From Methanocorpusculum sp. (GTDB lineage: Archaea; Halobacteriota; Methanomicrobia; Methanomicrobiales; Methanocorpusculaceae), in the NCBI GenBank assembly GCA_029987025.1, contig DALTWQ010000057.1:1-8119 (forward strand): a stretch of 8,119 nt of DNA. The letters are read 5' to 3'. The notes below the pieces were generated by a model. The model was given only the letters and a program-made list of their open reading frames with translations. It was not told where the DNA came from and searched no databases. A program made the position numbers and the translations under genes. Every line of letters starts with the position of its first letter. The first letter of the stretch is position 1. This document shows, piece after piece, positions 5,735 to 8,119 of the stretch.

Positions 5735-6100
5735 AAAAAGAACCGCGAATAAACGCGAATAATTCCGCTCGTCAATAAACATTTTCTTGCGTGACGGCAA
5801 CGCTCCGCGACTAATCGTTGCTCGCAATTCGTCACTGGAACTGGAAAATGCGACGAGCGGTTTTTTAGCTTTAGATTTAAGAATAGTACAATAGATGAAT
5901 ATGATTTTGAGTGTTTAATACCGTTCACCGCATTTTCCAGTGACGGCAACGAATTGCGAAGCGACGATTAGTCGCGGAGCGTTGCCGTCACGCAAGAAAA
6001 TGCTAATTGCGAGAGCCTTTAGGCTCGAAGCTGAAGCACGACCGCAGGACGTGCGGCTTGGTGAACGGAATTATTCGCGTTTATTCGCGGTCTTTTTTTA
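5735..6100. repeat. Nested palindromic intergenic element (element B), cruciform-capable
   Basis: The outer arms are a perfect 25 bp inverted repeat, 5743-5767 and 6066-6090, each with two CGCGAAT units 10 bp apart and flanked outside by A-rich/T-rich ends. Inside, 5780-5817 is the perfect inverted complement of 5965-6002 (38 bp), continuing imperfectly to 5852 and 5929. Each half also folds on itself: 5765-5773 pairs with 5852-5860, and 5921-5928 with 6061-6068. In the right half 5940-5951 pairs with 5980-5991 (12 bp) around GCGAC-GATTA-GTCGC. The AT-rich centre (5861-5920) holds no gene. The segment 6007-6038 recurs in element A. It lies between two convergent 3' ends. No transposase is present; it is best called a MITE-like or structural repeat. 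Confidence 0.8.
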
Positions 6101-6136
6101 TAAATACACATTAACCTGAACAACAGTCCCTCATAC

Positions 6137-6155
6137 AAAAAGAATTACAAAAAAA
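6137..6155 (-). terminator. Oligo-T terminator of the three-helix membrane protein gene
   Basis: On the minus strand seven T residues (6155-6149) begin just after the stop codon, and five more (6141-6137) follow. This is the expected archaeal termination pattern. Confidence 0.6.
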
Positions 6156-6157
6156 GA

Positions 6158-6469
6158 TTATTTGAAGAATACTGCGACAAAGGTTGAAATAACCAGAATC
6201 ACCGCAGCGATAATTCCGCACATTTCAGCGCGATAGGTGATTGCAGATGATCCGATTTTCTTCGTGGTGGAGATGATGCCGACAACGACAGAAATTACCA
6301 GCAGAACGAATGCAATCCACCAGACAATAGTCCGCGGAACAACTGCGCTGAGAACCGGAGTCGATGCAAGAAGGGTAATAACTGCAGCAATGATTGATAA
6401 TATTCCCGCGGCAAGTGAGACGTAGGAAATGGTTTTGTTCGGGGTTTCAAAAGCAACTCTTTGTGCCAT
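6158..6469 (-). CDS. Small three-helix membrane protein, unknown function
   Basis: I do not recognise a family for this 103-residue protein. After a short hydrophilic start (MAQRVAFETPNKT) there are three hydrophobic segments, about residues 14-36, 46-68 and 82-102. A basic loop (TTKKIGSSAITYRAE, 68-82) before the last helix suggests that loop is cytoplasmic. There is no cleavable signal peptide or catalytic motif. It lies 57 nt downstream of the NSS transporter gene on the same strand. A TATA-like sequence 25-32 nt before its ATG suggests it can be transcribed alone. Its hydrophobic-residue pattern, proper start and terminator favour a real gene over a shadow. A role as accessory subunit of the transporter is possible but rests only on proximity. 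Confidence 0.7.
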   Translation of the reverse strand: MAQRVAFETPNKTISYVSLAAGILSIIAAVITLLASTPVLSAVVPRTIVWWIAFVLLVISVVVGIISTTKKIGSSAITYRAEMCGIIAAVILVISTFVAVFFK

Positions 6470-6493
6470 AATACAGTAATATCTGCCGAGAAA

Positions 6494-6501
6494 GAATATA
6501 G
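6494..6501 (-). promoter_or_regulatory. TATA-like box for the three-helix membrane protein gene
   Basis: CTATATTC on the minus strand lies 25-32 nt before the ATG at 6469, fitting a leaderless archaeal promoter in the 57 nt gap behind the transporter gene. Confidence 0.45.
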
Positions 6502-6526
6502 CAGTTTCGTTTTTTCAAGAAAAAGA

Positions 6527-7855
6527 TTAGAAGAATGCAACCGTAATGTTGTAAATAAAGATTGCAAGAATACAGGCAGGACAGAAGTACCTGAGCATCG
6601 CCATAAAGAGCTTAGGATGCTTTAACTTCGTCTCATCCAGAATAACGGATTTATTAAGACAGTATCCCATCAGAATACAGGTGAGAAGTGCCGTCACCGG
6701 AAGAAGGATGTTTCCAACCGTAAAGTCAAAGATTTCAAAGATATGACGTCCTCCTATCTGTATCCATGATAAGGGGCCGTATCCGAGCGAGATAAACGCC
6801 CCGATGATAAAAAGAGCCGCGGCCATGATTCCCACACCGACTTTGCGCGGCACAGAGAAACGGTCATAAAGGGCGGTAATAATAACCTCCGAAAATATGA
6901 CAACCGGCGCAAGAGCTGATAGCGACAGAAGCAGGAAGAACGCAGTTCCGAGAATTGAACCACCCGCGGGAGACATCGACTCAAAAATCACCGGCAGGGA
7001 CTCAAACACCGTACCGGTTCCAAGAATTGCCGGATTACCGTCCGTGCAGATGTAGCTTGCCGGAATAATAAGAGAACCTGCAAGAAGCGCTACGAAGAAC
7101 GTAAGTCCGAGCGTCTTTTTCGCTGATGAAGAGATACTCTCGTTTTTGCTCATATACGAACCGAGCGTTACAATCACACCGAATCCGAGAGATAACGAGT
7201 AAAACACCTGGCCCATGGCCGCTAAGATGGTCTCCGGCTTAAATGTGGAAAAGTCAGGCATCAGGTAGTAGTATAATCCGTCAAGTGCTCCGGGGAGTGT
7301 AAGACAGAATATGGTAAGGCCGATAAGCAGGAAAATAACTGCCGGCATCACAACTTTGCACAGCCGTTCGATTCCTTTTCTGAGACCGAACAGACCGACA
7401 ATCGCGGTAAGCAGGAGAAATCCGCCAAGCCAGAGCAGCGGTTCAAGAACCTCAGCAGAATATGTGGTATAGTATGCAGGGTCAAGCAGCTCCGCACCGT
7501 GCCCTGAGATGTACATAATACCGTACTTGGCACTTTCTGCACCGATGATAGAATAGTACGGCATGGTAAGAAGAATGGCAGCGATGGAGAAAATCCCGAG
7601 AAATCCGTACTTCGGATGCAGATTTTTAAAGGCTCCAAGAACGCCTGTCTGCGTTTTTCTGCCGATGGCAAACTCGGTAATCAGAAGCGGAAGTCCTAAG
7701 GCAATCATCAGTATAAAATAGAAGAGGATAAAAATTCCTCCGCCGTTTTGTCCGGTAAGATACGGGAAACGCCACAGACTGCCAAGACCCACGACAGCGC
7801 CCGCTGCGGTGAGAAGCAGACCGAGCTTTCCTGAAAACGATTCCCGCGATGCCAT
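6527..7855 (-). CDS. NSS/SNF-family (LeuT-fold) amino acid or amine transporter
   Basis: The 442-residue protein is clearly of the neurotransmitter:sodium symporter family. TM1 carries AAGAVVGLGSLWRFPYLTGQNGGG (about 17-40) with the unwound glycine motif. TM3 has the paired tyrosines PYYSIIGAES (99-108), and TM6 has GQVFYSLSLGFGVIVTLGSYM (215-235). Length and about 11 helices match prokaryotic members such as Tyt1 and MhsT. The family imports amino acids or amines using sodium; the substrate cannot be read here. By eye alignment to LeuT, several sodium-site side chains differ (S26, T252, A316, P317), so coupling may be unusual. The ATG start places the usual short N-terminus before TM1. No Shine-Dalgarno sequence is seen; a weak AT-rich box lies about 28-38 nt upstream. 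The membrane protein gene at 6158-6469 follows. Confidence 0.92.
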   Translation of the reverse strand: MASRESFSGKLGLLLTAAGAVVGLGSLWRFPYLTGQNGGGIFILFYFILMIALGLPLLITEFAIGRKTQTGVLGAFKNLHPKYGFLGIFSIAAILLTMPYYSIIGAESAKYGIMYISGHGAELLDPAYYTTYSAEVLEPLLWLGGFLLLTAIVGLFGLRKGIERLCKVVMPAVIFLLIGLTIFCLTLPGALDGLYYYLMPDFSTFKPETILAAMGQVFYSLSLGFGVIVTLGSYMSKNESISSSAKKTLGLTFFVALLAGSLIIPASYICTDGNPAILGTGTVFESLPVIFESMSPAGGSILGTAFFLLLSLSALAPVVIFSEVIITALYDRFSVPRKVGVGIMAAALFIIGAFISLGYGPLSWIQIGGRHIFEIFDFTVGNILLPVTALLTCILMGYCLNKSVILDETKLKHPKLFMAMLRYFCPACILAIFIYNITVAFF

Positions 7856-7882
7856 AAAGAGGAGTAGTATAGGTTTTTCTCT

Positions 7883-7893
7883 GAATTAAATTC
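7883..7893 (-). promoter_or_regulatory. Possible TATA-like box for the NSS transporter
   Basis: GAATTTAATTC on the minus strand lies 28-38 nt before the ATG at 7855. It is AT-rich and well placed, but not a strong TATA consensus. Confidence 0.3.
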
Positions 7894-7910
7894 TTGGATA
7901 CAGCAGAGGA

Positions 7911-7952
7911 TGTTTTTCAGGGATAACTATTCAGCAATTTATCTGAAAAACA
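7911..7952. repeat. 10 bp inverted repeat upstream of the transporter gene
   Basis: TGTTTTTCAG (7911-7920) and CTGAAAAACA (7943-7952) are perfect inverted complements separated by 22 bp, lying 56-97 bp upstream of the transporter start. They could be a regulator site or a hairpin; the sequence does not decide. Confidence 0.5.
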
Positions 7953-8119
7953 GACTGTTGTATTTCTCAGTGTGTATTTATTATATTATACCGCGAATGA
8001 ACGCACCCGAAAACCTACTTCCAGTACTGATGCGTCTGAACAAAACGCCGGTGCGGCACTGACAAAAGAAACCGCGAATCTACGCGAATCTCAACGCGAA
8101 TCGCAGCCCTATTCACCCC

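Larger units (their letters stand above)
7856..8119. other. Non-coding upstream region with the start of another repeat copy
   Basis: No gene is visible in these 264 bp. Besides the AT-box and the inverted repeat, there is a degenerate CGCGAAT pair near 7992-8006. A clear repeat copy starts at 8070, with CGCGAAT units at 8073, 8083 and 8095, then GCAGCCCTATTCACCCC to the window end. Positions 8073-8092 are identical to 2648-2667, and the following bases resemble 2668-2692, so another element A-like copy probably continues beyond the edge. Confidence 0.65.

Noticed and set aside
5698..5949. Open frame of 83 residues on the minus strand in element B
   Set aside because: It lies inside the inverted-repeat DNA and its sequence is dictated by the palindrome; no start signal or family features.
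5735..6100. Possible CRISPR array or insertion sequence
   Set aside because: There are no regularly spaced direct repeats with unique spacers, no cas genes, and no transposase. The structure is an inverted-repeat nest.
7348..7671. Open frame of 107 residues antisense-frame within the transporter gene
   Set aside because: It is an alternative frame of a well-supported membrane protein gene with no family resemblance.

Overview
The window looks like chromosomal DNA from a methanogenic archaeon, most likely a member of Methanomicrobiales (Methanocorpusculum-like). This is inferred from gene content and not proven. The main evidence is an archaeal elongation factor 1-beta gene directly behind the Zn-ribbon gene that usually accompanies it in archaea, and a COG2054-type kinase resembling MfnE of methanofuran synthesis. 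TATA-like boxes sit 25-35 nt before start codons (leaderless or short-leader transcription), and oligo-T tracts follow stop codons.

Layout. 1-136: short tandem repeats and a T-tract terminator. 137-832 (-): DUF169 protein. 952-2550 (+): long coiled-coil protein with a C-terminal RmuC-like PD-(D/E)XK domain. 2551-2903: convergent intergenic region with a T-tract and a structured repeat block. 2904-4583 (-): exported, membrane-anchored phospholipase D-superfamily protein with an N-terminal lamin-tail-like domain. 4623-5159 (+): amino-acid-kinase-fold enzyme, candidate MfnE, divergent from the PLD gene across a very short shared promoter region. 5193-5348 and 5353-5610 (+): Zn-ribbon/aEF-1beta operon. 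5611-6157: convergent intergenic region with a roughly 360 bp nested palindromic element. 6158-6469 (-): three-helix membrane protein of unknown function. 6527-7855 (-): neurotransmitter:sodium symporter (NSS/SNF) family transporter. 7856-8119: non-coding, with a 10 bp inverted repeat and the start of another repeat copy.

The genes do not form one pathway. The Zn-ribbon and EF-1beta pair belongs to translation and the kinase probably to cofactor synthesis. The PLD protein and transporter act at the cell surface or membrane. The coiled-coil protein may act on DNA, judged only from its nuclease-like motif. No clear new multi-gene system is visible. The most unusual material is a family of dispersed repeats with a 10-12 bp period. 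Two convergent gene junctions carry it, one as a large nested cruciform-capable element, and further copies lie near both window edges. Two protein oddities also deserve a look: altered sodium-site positions in the NSS transporter, and a 42-residue (six-heptad) tandem repeat in the coiled-coil protein.
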